Made by a program: the position numbers and the translations under genes
Shown: positions 8,989-17,600 of the stretch, one piece after another
Position numbering within the stretch: the stretch's first letter is position 1
Layout: every line of letters starts with the position of its first letter
Notes under the pieces: generated by a model
Told to the model about the DNA's origin: nothing
Databases searched by the model: none
What the model saw: only the letters and a program-made list of their open reading frames with translations
Source of the DNA: Enhydrobacter aerosaccus
Lineage (GTDB): Bacteria > Pseudomonadota > Alphaproteobacteria > Reyranellales > Reyranellaceae
Assembly (NCBI RefSeq): GCF_900167455.1
Contig: NZ_FUWJ01000009.1
Span: 181,760-245,759, forward strand
DNA: 64,000 nt
Direction of reading: 5' to 3'

Positions 8989-10263
8989 ATGTCCGAAGAG
9001 GTAGTTTCTTTCCATACAATGCGAGCCGGGCCGCGCTTTCGGGTACGGTGGCCGGCCCGCGCCAGCGTCGGTTGTGCTGGCCGAAGAATTGCGCCACTCG
9101 CCGTGTGCATGAGCCTGCTGTGGCAGGCACTCGTGGCGCCCGCCGAAGCCGTCGAGATCACCGTCGATACCAGGACGGTGCCCGGCCTGGTGCCCAAGGC
9201 CACGATCGTCGAGAAGACGCTTCGCATCACCGGCCCGTTCGAGGCCGGCGACGCCGACAACCTGCGCCGCACGCTGACCGGCCTCAAGGCATCGACCGTG
9301 GTGACGCCCGGCCGGCCACTCACCACCGCCTCCCTCAGCAGTTCCGGCGGCGATCTCGTCGAGGGCTTCAAGGTCGGCTATCTGTTCCGCGAGTTCGACG
9401 TGGCGACGGTGGTGCGCAAGGGCGACTCCTGCCTGTCGGCCTGCGCGCTCGCTTTCCTCGGCGGCACGATCAGCCACGTGCCGCCGACCGTCGTGCTGGG
9501 CCGCAGTGTCGAGATCGGCGGCGTGGTCGGCTTCCACAACTTCTATCTCAATCCCAAGTCGCGCGAGGCGCAGGAGGCGGCCAGCGCGCCCGAGGGCATC
9601 GCCAAGGGCTTCGGCGAGGCGCGCGGCGCCGCCTCCATGCTGGCGCGCTACGTCACCTTCATGGATGTCGAGCCCGGCTTCATCGCCCGCATGCTGGGCC
9701 GGCCGTCGGACCAGTGGGAATATATCGACACGGCCGGCTCCTTCATCGATCTCAAGGTCTGCCCGATCGGCCTCAGCCCGCCCCGCGATCCGCCGCAGAC
9801 TCTCGCCACCAACATCTGCAACAACGCGATCGGCATCGGCGGAGCGAGTTCGAGCCGCCAGGTTCGCTCGATGTCGGCGCGCGAAGCCCAGCGCTACCTG
9901 CTCGAGCAGGTGCAGAAGCATCTCGAGGCCTTCAAGCTCAAGGGCCCGCTGGCCGGCCAGCTCGCCGCCCTGCTGGCCGCCCGCGACGATCGGTTGATCG
10001 AGGCGGTCTATTCGGACCTGCGCGTCGCCGGCATCCCGCTGCCCGAACTGCTCGGCCGCACCTACCAGGTGACGGGCTACGCCGTCGGCGTCTACGACCT
10101 GCAATGCCATGTCAGCCTGTCGCTCGACGATCCCGACAAGTTCGATCTCGTCCTGCAGGGGCCGAGCGGCCTGACCAAGGCCATGCAACTCCCGCCGCCC
10201 GGCTGCCCCGGCCTGTTCGCCTACGACCGCGACGACATGATCAACCCGAAGGTCATGCGCTGA
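8989..10263 (+). CDS. Periplasmic ClpP/crotonase-fold protein (COG3904-like)
   Basis: A 424-residue exported protein. After a signal segment (residues 32-54, ending VAPAEA) the core resembles the ClpP fold: LSSSGGDLVEGFKVGYLF, then CLSACALAFLGG with a candidate nucleophile Ser150, then GGVVGFHNFY with candidate His183. This order matches the Ser-His spacing of ClpP-type proteases, and the group is known as COG3904 'predicted periplasmic protein'. The C-terminal half has no domain I recognise. A second ATG at 9019 could also start the protein. It is divergent from sensor B with a shared FixK-like box. Protease activity is inferred from fold only. Confidence 0.72.
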   Translation: MSEEVVSFHTMRAGPRFRVRWPARASVGCAGRRIAPLAVCMSLLWQALVAPAEAVEITVDTRTVPGLVPKATIVEKTLRITGPFEAGDADNLRRTLTGLKASTVVTPGRPLTTASLSSSGGDLVEGFKVGYLFREFDVATVVRKGDSCLSACALAFLGGTISHVPPTVVLGRSVEIGGVVGFHNFYLNPKSREAQEAASAPEGIAKGFGEARGAASMLARYVTFMDVEPGFIARMLGRPSDQWEYIDTAGSFIDLKVCPIGLSPPRDPPQTLATNICNNAIGIGGASSSRQVRSMSAREAQRYLLEQVQKHLEAFKLKGPLAGQLAALLAARDDRLIEAVYSDLRVAGIPLPELLGRTYQVTGYAVGVYDLQCHVSLSLDDPDKFDLVLQGPSGLTKAMQLPPPGCPGLFAYDRDDMINPKVMR

Positions 10264-10284
10264 GGCGCAGGCGGCGCCGCCCGC

Positions 10285-11394
10285 TCACGCCTTGACGTTG
10301 AACAGCGTCGCCGCGGTCTCGCCGAGGATGGCGGCTTTCTGGGCGTCGGTGAGGGAGTCGCAGGCGAAGATGTGGTCCACCGGATGGCCCTGCCAGATAT
10401 AGGGATGGTCGCTGCCCAGCACGATCTGGTCGGGGCCGACCTGGGCGGCGAGATGGCGGATCGCCTCCGGCGTGAAGACCAGCGAATCGAAATAGATCTG
10501 CTTCAGATATTCGCTGGGCTTCTTGGCAAGCTTGATCTGGGGATTGCAGCCGGCCGGCCCGACCAGGCAGGCATGGTCGGAGCGGTCGGCATAGGAGCCG
10601 AGATAGCCGCCGCCATGGGCCGCGATCACCTTGAGCCGCGGATGGCGATCGAAGGTGCCTTCGAAGATCAGGTGCGACAGCGCGATGGTCGTCTCGAGCG
10701 GATTGCCGATCGTGTTGGCGAGCCAACCGTTGCCGGCGAAGCGCTTGCCGAGTTCGGGCACGCCCTGCGGATGGATGAAGAGCGGCACGCCGAGTTCCTC
10801 AGCCTTGGCCCAGACGGGGTTGAACTTGGGGTCGGAGAATTCGACGCCATTCACGACTCCGCCGATGGCGGCGCCCTTGAGGCCCTGCTTCTTCACCGCG
10901 GTTTCGAGCTCGGTGACGGCGAGATCTGGCGCCTGCAGGGTGAGCGAGGCGAAGGCGGCGAAGCGATCGGGCTTGCCGGCACAGAGCTCGGCCAGCTTCT
11001 CGTTCTGGATCTTCACGATCTTGGCGGCGAGGTCGCGGTCCTTGCCGTACCAGAAGGGATTGATCGACAGCACCTCCATGTCGACCGCCTGCGCATCCAT
11101 TGCCTTCAGCCGCGCCTCGACCGGATCGATGAAGGCGTTCTTGGCGCCATTGACCGGCGGCACCAGGATCGCATTGGCTTCCTTTTCGCCCAGCAGCGGG
11201 ATCACGTCCTTGAAGTTGCAATGGGAATGGACGTCGATCGTCTTCACGCGCTTGCCGCCGACAGAGACCGGCAGCGTGCGGCCGCCGCCGCCGCCCGTCT
11301 GGGCGTGCGCCGATTGCAGCAGGCCGCAGCCGCAGAACACGATGCCGGTGGCGGCGGCGCTGGTTGCCTTGAGGAACGAACGACGCGTGGTCAT
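10285..11394 (-). CDS. Tat-exported amidohydrolase family 2 (metal-dependent hydrolase)
   Basis: A 369-residue TIM-barrel amidohydrolase of the ACMS-decarboxylase-like group. The N-terminus TTRRSFLK is a twin-arginine motif followed by a hydrophobic stretch and AHA cleavage site, so it is folded before export. Metal ligands are visible as HSH (56-58), FIHPQG, AAHGGGY and LGSDHPY. The ATG at 11394 has a GGAGGA ribosome site eight bases upstream; the longer upstream frame is not protein-like. The substrate is not evident. It converges with the ClpP-like gene. Confidence 0.85.
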   Translation of the reverse strand: MTTRRSFLKATSAAATGIVFCGCGLLQSAHAQTGGGGGRTLPVSVGGKRVKTIDVHSHCNFKDVIPLLGEKEANAILVPPVNGAKNAFIDPVEARLKAMDAQAVDMEVLSINPFWYGKDRDLAAKIVKIQNEKLAELCAGKPDRFAAFASLTLQAPDLAVTELETAVKKQGLKGAAIGGVVNGVEFSDPKFNPVWAKAEELGVPLFIHPQGVPELGKRFAGNGWLANTIGNPLETTIALSHLIFEGTFDRHPRLKVIAAHGGGYLGSYADRSDHACLVGPAGCNPQIKLAKKPSEYLKQIYFDSLVFTPEAIRHLAAQVGPDQIVLGSDHPYIWQGHPVDHIFACDSLTDAQKAAILGETAATLFNVKA

Positions 11395-11575
11395 GGGGCT
11401 TCCTCCGGGGTCGATTTTTTGATTGGAAAACGCTGGAACGCGTATCGGCCGAGCGTCCGCGCGCTCGTGCCGCCGACGATGCGGCCGGCCGCAGGCGGGG
11501 TCAAGTTCACAGGAACGCGAGGCAGTTCGGATCGTCCGCTCGTATAGGATGTAGATGGCCGCCGCGTCGGGCTTA

Positions 11576-11640
11576 TGGGAGCGCGCCACTCCAGTGGCGC
11601 ATCATGAAGATGAGCGCCACTGGAGTGGCGCGCTCCCATG
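11576..11640. repeat. Perfect 26-bp inverted repeat, family S (copy 1)
   Basis: Arms 11576-11601 and 11615-11640 are exact reverse complements around a 13-base loop; the core is GGAGCGCGCCACTCCAGTGG. Family copies recur at 24.8, 58.57 and 63.5 kb. It lies between the amidohydrolase start and the TPM gene, in a 286-base gap with nothing else visible. Confidence 0.8.
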
Positions 11641-11680
11641 AGGCGCTCCTCTGAGACGCTCCTATGAGGCCTCCCTTGAG

Positions 11681-12304
11681 TCAGATCAGGTAGATGCGGT
11701 CGGGGAGTTCGTCGCGTGGGGCGTCGGTGTGGGGGAAGTGGGTGGCGAGGACGTCGGCGCAGCGGTCGATGGCGACGATGAAGCCGTCGGCGATGCGGCC
11801 GTCGCGCATATGGCCGATCAGCGCGTCGATCGCCCGCTGCCACTCGGCCTGCGGCACCCGCGCGGCGATGCCTTCGTCGGCGATGATGCGGGCATAGCGC
11901 TCGGCCAGCGACACGAACACCAGGATGCCGGTGCGGTCCTTGGTGCGCGACACGCCGCGCAGCGCGAACTGTTCCATCGCCACCCGATGGGCGATGGCGC
12001 GGCGCACGCGGGCCGGCAGCAACGCGGCGCGCAGGCGCGGCAGGCACAGGATCGGCAGCAGCACGACGAACAGCGCCGCCTGGATCAGCAGGATCTGCGC
12101 CACCGGCAGCATCGTGAAATGGACCAGCAGCCACGGGGCCAGCAACGCGATCACGGCGGCGATCAGGATCGGCAGGCCGGTCGCATCGACCGACCGCTCG
12201 GCCAGCACGCAGACGATCTCGCCCGAGGTCCGCTGCTCGGCCGCGTGGATGGCGGCCGAGATGCGCGCGCGGTCTTCGCTCGAAAGATCCGTCGACCTGT
12301 CCAT
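11681..12304 (-). CDS. TPM-domain membrane protein (COG3762-like)
   Basis: A 207-residue protein with a TPM domain. An N-terminal amphipathic helix (DRARISAAIHAAEQRTSGEI) leads into a strand, two membrane helices follow (about residues 44-90), and the rest of the domain (GILVFVSLAERYARIIADEG, then GFIVAIDRCADVLATHFP) is cytosolic. The start at 12304 follows the upstream TPM gene by 11 bases. It is last in the lemA-TPM-TPM operon, a conserved arrangement in proteobacteria; a role in envelope maintenance is often suggested but unproven. Confidence 0.85.
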   Translation of the reverse strand: MDRSTDLSSEDRARISAAIHAAEQRTSGEIVCVLAERSVDATGLPILIAAVIALLAPWLLVHFTMLPVAQILLIQAALFVVLLPILCLPRLRAALLPARVRRAIAHRVAMEQFALRGVSRTKDRTGILVFVSLAERYARIIADEGIAARVPQAEWQRAIDALIGHMRDGRIADGFIVAIDRCADVLATHFPHTDAPRDELPDRIYLI

Positions 12305-12315
12305 GGCCGCCTCCC

Positions 12316-13146
12316 TCACCAGCTTCCCGAGGCGCCGCCGCCGCCCGACGAGCCACCGCCGCCGGAGAAGCCGCCGCCGCCACCGCCCGAGAAACCGCCG
12401 CCGCCGTAACCGCCACTCCCATAGCCGCGGCGATGCCCGCCCGACGCCAAAGCGGTGAAGAACCAGAGCCGGAAGGTGGGCGAGACGATCAGCAGCACGA
12501 TCACCACGATCACCATGCCGAACACGATCCAGGTGTGCAGGGTCGGCTTCTCGGCGCTGTCGAGCCGCAGCGACGGCTTCTTCTGCCACTCGGAGGAGTC
12601 GGTGGTGAGCACGGTGATGATGTCGTCGACGCCGCGCGTGATACCGTCGCCGAAATCGCCAGTCCTGAAGCGCGGCGCCATCGCATTGACGATGATCACC
12701 TTGGAGATGGCATCGGTCAGCGTGCCTTCGAGCCCGTAGCCGACCTCGATACGCACCTTGCGCTCGTTGGGCGCCACCAGCAGCAGCACGCCGTTGTTCT
12801 TGTCCTTCTCGCCGAGCTTCCAGAAGCGGAACAGATTGTTGGCGTAGGGCTCGATCTCCTTGCCGTCGAGCGACTTCACCGTCGCCACCACGAGCTGGAT
12901 GCCGGACTTGGCCTCGAGATCGGCGAGCTTGGGGTCGAGCGCTGCCTGCGTCTCGGCCGGGATGATGCCGGCCTGGTCGACGATGCGGCCGGTGAGGGCG
13001 GGGAAATTCGCGGCGAAGGCGACCACCACCAGGCACAGCCAGGCCAGCCCCGACACGGCGAGCGCACCGACCAGCGAGCGGGACGCCCTCGGCGACAGCA
13101 CGACCGGAGGCCGCTGCAGGCACGGCACCGAGACGGCGCGACTCAT
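12316..13146 (-). CDS. TPM-domain protein with glycine-rich tail (COG1512/YgcG type)
   Basis: A 276-residue protein: N-terminal membrane anchor or signal (ALAVSGLAWLCLVVVAFAANF), an extracytoplasmic TPM domain (GRIVDQAGIIP, then VATVKSLDGKEIEPYANNLF, then NNGVLLLVAPNERKVRIEVG), a second helix (WIVFGMVIVVIVLLIV) and a C-terminal run of glycine, serine and tyrosine. The Gly-rich tail after the helix is typical of this family. The ATG at 13146 is used; an in-frame GTG four codons upstream cannot be excluded. It is the middle gene of the lemA operon. Confidence 0.87.
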   Translation of the reverse strand: MSRAVSVPCLQRPPVVLSPRASRSLVGALAVSGLAWLCLVVVAFAANFPALTGRIVDQAGIIPAETQAALDPKLADLEAKSGIQLVVATVKSLDGKEIEPYANNLFRFWKLGEKDKNNGVLLLVAPNERKVRIEVGYGLEGTLTDAISKVIIVNAMAPRFRTGDFGDGITRGVDDIITVLTTDSSEWQKKPSLRLDSAEKPTLHTWIVFGMVIVVIVLLIVSPTFRLWFFTALASGGHRRGYGSGGYGGGGFSGGGGGGFSGGGGSSGGGGASGSW

Positions 13147-13168
13147 GGTTCGGTCCACGCCGATGCGA

Positions 13169-13768
13169 TCAGAACTTCACGGCCGGCGGCTTCTGCGCCT
13201 CCTCGCCGGCGGTGAACTCCGCCATCGGCTTGGCGTCGCGGAAGAAGATCGCCGCCCACAGCACGCCCGGGAAGGTGCGGAGCTCGGTGTTGTAGGCACG
13301 CACTGCCTCGATGTAGTCGCGCCGCGCCACGGCGATGCGGTTCTCGGTGCCTTCGAGCTGGGACTGCAGGGCGAGGAAGTTCTGGTTCGACTTGAGGTCG
13401 GGATAATTCTCGCTCACCGCCAGCAGACGGCCGAGCGCGCCGGTCAGCTGGTTCTGCGCGTCCTGGAACTGCTTCAGCTTGGCGGGGTCGGTGAGCTGCG
13501 AGGCGTCGACCGTGATCTGCGTCGCCTTCGCGCGCGCCTCAACCACCGAGGTGAGCACGTCCTTCTCCTGCTTGGCGTAGCCCTGCACGGTGGCGACCAG
13601 GTTGGGAATCAGGTCGGCCCGGCGCTGGTAGTTGTTCTGCACGTCGGCCCACTTCGCCTTGGCCTGTTCCTCCAGCGTCGGGATGGTGTTGTAGCCGCAG
13701 GAGGAAACGGTGAAGAGGACAAGCACCGCGGCCAGCATGGTGCCGAGGCGCGACAGGGACGGGCTCAT
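13169..13768 (-). CDS. lemA: LemA family lipoprotein
   Basis: A 199-residue LemA protein. The start at 13768 has AGGAG at proper spacing. The hydrophobic N-terminus ends in a lipobox VSSC with Cys24, so the protein is a lipoprotein here. The signature YNTIPTLEEQAKAKWADVQN and NNYQRRADLIPNLV of LemA helical bundles follows, as does the conserved ARRDYIEAVRAYN near the end. LemA proteins sit with TPM-domain proteins in many genomes, and this one leads that operon. Confidence 0.92.
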   Translation of the reverse strand: MSPSLSRLGTMLAAVLVLFTVSSCGYNTIPTLEEQAKAKWADVQNNYQRRADLIPNLVATVQGYAKQEKDVLTSVVEARAKATQITVDASQLTDPAKLKQFQDAQNQLTGALGRLLAVSENYPDLKSNQNFLALQSQLEGTENRIAVARRDYIEAVRAYNTELRTFPGVLWAAIFFRDAKPMAEFTAGEEAQKPPAVKF

Positions 13769-13844
13769 GACAGCTCCTGCACGGTTGGTATCCCCTCTCC
13801 TTAGCGCGTCATCCATGACACTGTCGATGCAGGCAACGGCCGGC

Positions 13845-13868
13845 AAGACGCATCCGCAGATGCGTCTT
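13845..13868 (-). terminator. Hairpin downstream of hipA
   Basis: A perfect 10-bp stem (AAGACGCATC / GATGCGTCTT) with a CGCA loop lies 80 bases after the hipA stop. A second 7-bp stem is at 13909-13925. There is no T-run, so this is only a candidate 3' end for hipBA. Confidence 0.35.
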
Positions 13869-13947
13869 CAAGACCATGATGTGACCCGACCAGAGCTCAT
13901 CCGGGACCGCGGACCTCCGGTCCGCTCATACCCGAACGCGCGACGCC

Positions 13948-15228
13948 TTAGGAAGCCAGTTCCCGGGCGCATTCGTCGGCCCGGCGCTTCAGAGCGGTGG
14001 AAATGGTCCTGAGTGCCTTGCGATCGAGTCCCGCTCTGACGCTTTCCTCAATGACGGCAGGCAGATGCTCCCGAAGCGCATCGGCGAGACTCGTGAGGCG
14101 GGCGTGCACTTCTTCTTTGGGCAGGCGGACCTGGTCGCAGAACTTGGCCCACTTGCGCCAGCCGATCGCATCGAGCCGGTATTCCCCACCGATGCTCATG
14201 GCGAGCTTGAGCTTCTTCCTGTCGAAGTCGTAGGGCAACGCGGTCGCGACGTCATAGAGCGGCGCGAGGCGGGCATATCCCTCTGCGCCGATCAGCATCG
14301 AATAGTTCTTCGCATGGGCGTCGGTCCCGCCGATCAGCCAGTTGAAGCCGAGAGCCTGGACAAAGGTCCAGACGTCGTCGGTCGGGCTTGCCGAGTGCGT
14401 TCTGAGAAAGTCGATGATGTCCTTTGCGGATGGCCCGCCCTGGTTCTGGTACTTGCGTGCGGGCGGACAGCCGAGCGCCTGGCCGAGATCCTCCTGGTGG
14501 ACGCGGCGAATCTCGCGGCCGCTTCGTATGCGGTCGTATCGCTCGACGACGATGGCGATCTCGCCGTCGAACCGCATCACGGTCGATTCGGCTGTCGGCA
14601 ATCCGAGGGCAGCGGCAAGCTGCAGGCAGACATGTTCGTTCTCCGCGTGGCCGGCGAAGGCATCGTTCGGGGGCTTCAGGATGTGCGTCGTCGGTGTCCG
14701 GCCCGACGGTATGCCCCATCGGCCGCCGCGATGGATGAGCGCCGTTTTTGGTTGGGCGCCGGCCAGGCTGAACTGGCCGGTATCGCTGCTCCGGCGCCAC
14801 GCGGACGGGTCCGTCTTGAGCGTGCGCAGGCGCTCGGCAATATCGGCCTCGCTAAGCCATTGGACGGCGCCGCGCCTGGCGAGGATCGCATCGACCTTCT
14901 CGGGGGAGACAAGCTGGATCGCTCCGGCGCAGTCCTCCCCGACGTGACCCAGCAGGGCGAAGGGATTGCGGGGAGAGACGTGGAAGCGGCTGGCCCACCG
15001 ACTCAGGATGAGATCGTTGTCGGGCAGGAGCCCCCAGAACCACGGCTCGACCTTCGAATGGGGATAGTCGGCGGCGTCGAGCGGCATCGACAGGGAGAGC
15101 GGGTAGGCTGTCGGCTCGTCGAGCCATGACGGCGTGTAAGCCAGCGACCACCGGCCGGACTTTGTCGTCCTCCCGATCTCGGCGATGATCTGGTCTTCGG
15201 CGATTGCGACGAGGCGATCGGCCGTCAT
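13948..15228 (-). CDS. hipA: HipA family serine/threonine kinase toxin
   Basis: A 426-residue HipA-type kinase. Visible motifs are the ATP-loop region SLAGAQPKTAL (154-164), THILKPP with the ATP-binding lysine Lys185, VVERYDR (228-233), the catalytic loop GTDAHAKNYS (301-310, Asp303 and Asn308) and LAPLYDVATALPY with the metal-binding Asp326. HipA toxins phosphorylate aminoacyl-tRNA synthetases such as GltX and cause dormancy; the target here is not known. The start codon overlaps the hipB stop (ATGA), giving coupled translation. All catalytic residues are present, so it should be active. Confidence 0.93.
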   Translation of the reverse strand: MTADRLVAIAEDQIIAEIGRTTKSGRWSLAYTPSWLDEPTAYPLSLSMPLDAADYPHSKVEPWFWGLLPDNDLILSRWASRFHVSPRNPFALLGHVGEDCAGAIQLVSPEKVDAILARRGAVQWLSEADIAERLRTLKTDPSAWRRSSDTGQFSLAGAQPKTALIHRGGRWGIPSGRTPTTHILKPPNDAFAGHAENEHVCLQLAAALGLPTAESTVMRFDGEIAIVVERYDRIRSGREIRRVHQEDLGQALGCPPARKYQNQGGPSAKDIIDFLRTHSASPTDDVWTFVQALGFNWLIGGTDAHAKNYSMLIGAEGYARLAPLYDVATALPYDFDRKKLKLAMSIGGEYRLDAIGWRKWAKFCDQVRLPKEEVHARLTSLADALREHLPAVIEESVRAGLDRKALRTISTALKRRADECARELAS

Positions 15229-15551
15229 GGGTGCCGCGCGAGGGCCTTGGCTATGATGCCGTCGATGTCTTCCCGCGTTGCCGCAGTCGACCGTCCGGGC
15301 GCGGGCGCCTTCGGCCTGTCTCCGGTCGTCGCGGTGAGGCGGATGTCCAATGCCGCCAGGGTCCGGAGGATCAGGGCGAAGTCCATGTGAGGCTTGCCGC
15401 CTTCGACGGCCGCGAGCCAGGCGCGGCTTACCCCGACCTGCTTCGCGAGCTCGGCCTGGGTGAGGCCGCGGGCCCGCCGGGTCGAGGCGATCAGATTGAC
15501 GATGTCGGCGAGGGTTCTGGTCGTCCGTGTCCGCCCCTGCTTCACGGCCAT
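15225..15551 (-). CDS. hipB: HipB-type antitoxin / autorepressor
   Basis: A 108-residue protein with an N-terminal Cro/C1-type helix-turn-helix (LTQAELAKQVGVSRAWLAAVE) and a C-terminal tail (from about residue 75) rich in T, A and P that would contact or plug the toxin. The ATG at 15551 is chosen over an upstream frame that would overlap the operator region. It is the first gene of the hipBA operon, and four operator-like palindromes lie directly upstream. Confidence 0.9.
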   Translation of the reverse strand: MAVKQGRTRTTRTLADIVNLIASTRRARGLTQAELAKQVGVSRAWLAAVEGGKPHMDFALILRTLAALDIRLTATTGDRPKAPAPGRSTAATREDIDGIIAKALARHP

Positions 15552-15593
15552 GAGTCGCGTGCCCTTGGTTCGAGACGGCGCGATACTATGCGA

Positions 15594-15691
15594 GTCCACG
15601 ATCGTGGACAAGGCGTGGATGTCTACGAACGTGGACCGAAGGGGATATGTCTACGATCGTAGACAATCGTTCCATGTCCATGATCGTGGAC
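15594..15691. promoter_or_regulatory. Four tandem operator palindromes upstream of hipB
   Basis: Four 16-bp near-palindromes, GTCCACGATCGTGGAC (15594-15609), GTCTACGAACGTGGAC (15621-15636), GTCTACGATCGTAGAC (15649-15664) and GTCCATGATCGTGGAC (15676-15691), have centres 27, 28 and 27 bases apart. HipB of E. coli also uses four operators. HipB binding here is inferred from position. Confidence 0.8.
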
Positions 15692-15744
15692 GATGCATCG
15701 CTGTCACGAGCGGGTCGGAGGTCCGCCCGTGAGGGCAGCAAAAC

Positions 15745-16611
15745 CTAAGCCGCCAGTCCGGCCTCGCTCGCCGGGTCGCCGGCAATGCGGCTGTGCCACA
15801 TGACGCGGGGCTGGGTCATGTCCCAGGGCGTCGCCTGGTGCAGCAGGCAGCGATTGTCCCACACCACCACGTCGCCCGGCGCCCAGTGGTGGTGATAGAC
15901 GCGCGGCGGCTGGCAGGCGAAGGCGATCAGGCCGTCGAGGAAGCGTTCGGACTCGGCCTTGTCCATGCCGGGAATGTTGTGCGCATGCCGGCCGATCAGC
16001 AGCGACTTGCGGCCGGTCTCGGGATGCGTCTTGACCAGCGGCCTGAGCGGCACCGGCCCGTCATGCAGGCCGTAGCCGTTGTACTGGCCATCCGATTTCT
16101 GGGTCTGATGCCCGAGCTTGGACTGGCTGTAGTGCAGCGAGTGAAAGGCCGAGAGCCCGTCGATCTTCTCCCGCGTCGCCGCGTCGAGCGCCTCGTAGGC
16201 GGCGCGCATGTCGGCCCAGCCGGTCTCGCCGCCGATCGTGGGCACGACTTCGGCGCTGAACACCGCGCCCTTGGCCTGCACCGGCATGTAGGTCGAATCG
16301 GCATGCCAGCCCATGTTGCCCTTCAACACCTTCATCATGTCGTCGTTGTCCTTCTCCAGCCGCAGCGTGCCGTCGGGCTTCACGTTGCTGATGGCGGCCA
16401 TCTCGAATTCGAGCGGGCCGAAGCGGCGGGCGAAGGCGATCTGCTCGTCGCGCGTCAGGAACTGGCCGGGGAAGATCAGCAGCGCATGGTCGAGCCAGGC
16501 ATCATGCAGCGCCTGCCACGTCGGCTCGTCGAGCTCGGCGATGCGAAAGCCGGTGGCCACGGCGCCGAAGGTGATGCCCTCTAGGGGCTGAAGAGACAGT
16601 GTCGAAGCCAT
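15745..16611 (-). CDS. TauD/TfdA family 2-oxoglutarate/Fe(II) dioxygenase
   Basis: A 288-residue dioxygenase of the taurine/2,4-D family. The iron facial triad is visible as His103 and Asp105 in GWHADSTY and His258 in NRCLLHQATPWD. The 2-oxoglutarate-binding arginine is in QPRVMWHSRI. The length is normal for the family. Substrates range from sulfonates to herbicide ethers; neither sulfonate transport genes nor pathway partners lie beside it, so the substrate is open. Confidence 0.9.
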   Translation of the reverse strand: MASTLSLQPLEGITFGAVATGFRIAELDEPTWQALHDAWLDHALLIFPGQFLTRDEQIAFARRFGPLEFEMAAISNVKPDGTLRLEKDNDDMMKVLKGNMGWHADSTYMPVQAKGAVFSAEVVPTIGGETGWADMRAAYEALDAATREKIDGLSAFHSLHYSQSKLGHQTQKSDGQYNGYGLHDGPVPLRPLVKTHPETGRKSLLIGRHAHNIPGMDKAESERFLDGLIAFACQPPRVYHHHWAPGDVVVWDNRCLLHQATPWDMTQPRVMWHSRIAGDPASEAGLAA

Positions 16612-16733
16612 GGCGATCCTCCATCGCGGATAGTCGATGGAAGCTTAGCACCGGCTGCCGGCCGCGCACCTGTCGTTCGGATCGGGTGTTCGCGCTGTGA
16701 GTGGATGCGGCGCAGTTGGCGATGCGCGACGAC

Positions 16734-17135
16734 TCAGGCCGGCGCGACCGGGTCGAATTGCGGTGCCGTCACGCCCAGGAAGGCCAGCGCCTCGTCGAAC
16801 GACTGCACGACCATCGGTTCCTTCCCGGTGGCGAGCCGCTGCTGGCTGCGGAACACCACGGCGAAGCGCTCGCCCATGCTGGGCGGCGCCACCATCACGC
16901 GCTGATCGCTCAGGATCGGCGGCCGGCGCGCCCGCTCGACGATCTTGCTTTCGGGCACGGCCAGCACCTCGAGGGCGCGAAAATCCAACAGGCCGCGTAT
17001 CCGCTCGGGAGCGGACTGGCCGGACAGGAAACGGATGATCGCGGCATCCAGGCCGCTCAATTCCTCGGAACCAAAGATGCCGGCGATCCTGGCCATCAGC
17101 ACCCGGTGACACTTATCGAAAAACAACTCGAACAT
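16734..17135 (-). CDS. Hypothetical STAS/SpoIIAA-like protein
   Basis: A 133-residue protein without signal or membrane segment. The order strand, helix LSGLDAAIIRFLSG, strand RGLLDFRALEVLAVP, helix KIVERARRPP, strand QRVMVAP and final helix FDEALAFLG is similar to STAS/SpoIIAA-like folds found in many alphaproteobacterial orphan proteins. I do not recognise the specific family. The ATG at 17135 opens directly with MFELFFDK. A similar fold may be encoded at 25483. Confidence 0.65.
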   Translation of the reverse strand: MFELFFDKCHRVLMARIAGIFGSEELSGLDAAIIRFLSGQSAPERIRGLLDFRALEVLAVPESKIVERARRPPILSDQRVMVAPPSMGERFAVVFRSQQRLATGKEPMVVQSFDEALAFLGVTAPQFDPVAPA

Positions 17136-17196
17136 CGCGGCGGCACCCTGTCATGCGAGGCCGTCGCCGCCAATGTAAAATAGGTCGCGGCGCTGG

Positions 17197-17460
17197 CTAC
17201 GCCTTCTCGGCGTTGGCGGTGAGGGCCGCAGCGACGATCAGGCCGAGATTGACCACGATTCCGAACAGGAAGCCGAACACCGGTGCGTTGCCCGGGAAGG
17301 CCAGTGCCAGGGCCGCCAGGATCGAGACGATGTGCAGCACGCCGAACAGCACCAGACGTTCGAAGCGGTACAGCGACCGGCGATGTTCGCGCACATCGGC
17401 CGGCGAGAGGCCAGCATCGGCGGGAAGATCGGAGAAGGAGACGGCGTGGATCTCGGCCAT
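17197..17460 (-). CDS. Small two-helix membrane protein
   Basis: An 87-residue protein with a polar N-terminal third containing LSPADVREHRRSLYRFERLV, then two membrane helices (VLFGVLHIVSILAALALAF and FLFGIVVNLGLIVAAALTA). The positive residues before the first helix predict a cytosolic N-terminus. The shape resembles the small subunit-IV-like proteins of alphaproteobacterial oxidases, but no oxidase gene is near and I do not claim that identity. The ATG at 17460 is clear. Confidence 0.6.
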   Translation of the reverse strand: MAEIHAVSFSDLPADAGLSPADVREHRRSLYRFERLVLFGVLHIVSILAALALAFPGNAPVFGFLFGIVVNLGLIVAAALTANAEKA

Positions 17461-17516
17461 GACCAGGACCTCGTTTGCTCTGGGTTGCCCCTGTCAAACG
17501 CCGATCCCGGGCGCCG

Positions 17517-17600
17517 GGTTTCACGGGCTCGGTTTCAGGGGCCCGGTTTCACGGGCTCGGTCTCATGGGTCCGATTTCAGGGGCCGGGCTTCACGCCTGT
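17517..17600. repeat. 14-bp tandem array (six units) at the end of merR
   Basis: Six consecutive 14-bp units related to GGTTTCACGGGCTC run from 17517 to 17600; units 1 and 3 are identical and the others differ at a few positions. The array ends in the last codons of the MerR gene. It has no coding sense on either strand. Confidence 0.8.

Noticed and set aside
8962..10188. Antisense frame of 408 codons opposite the ClpP-like gene
   Set aside because: Composition is of low protein character; the plus-strand frame has a signal peptide and ClpP motifs.
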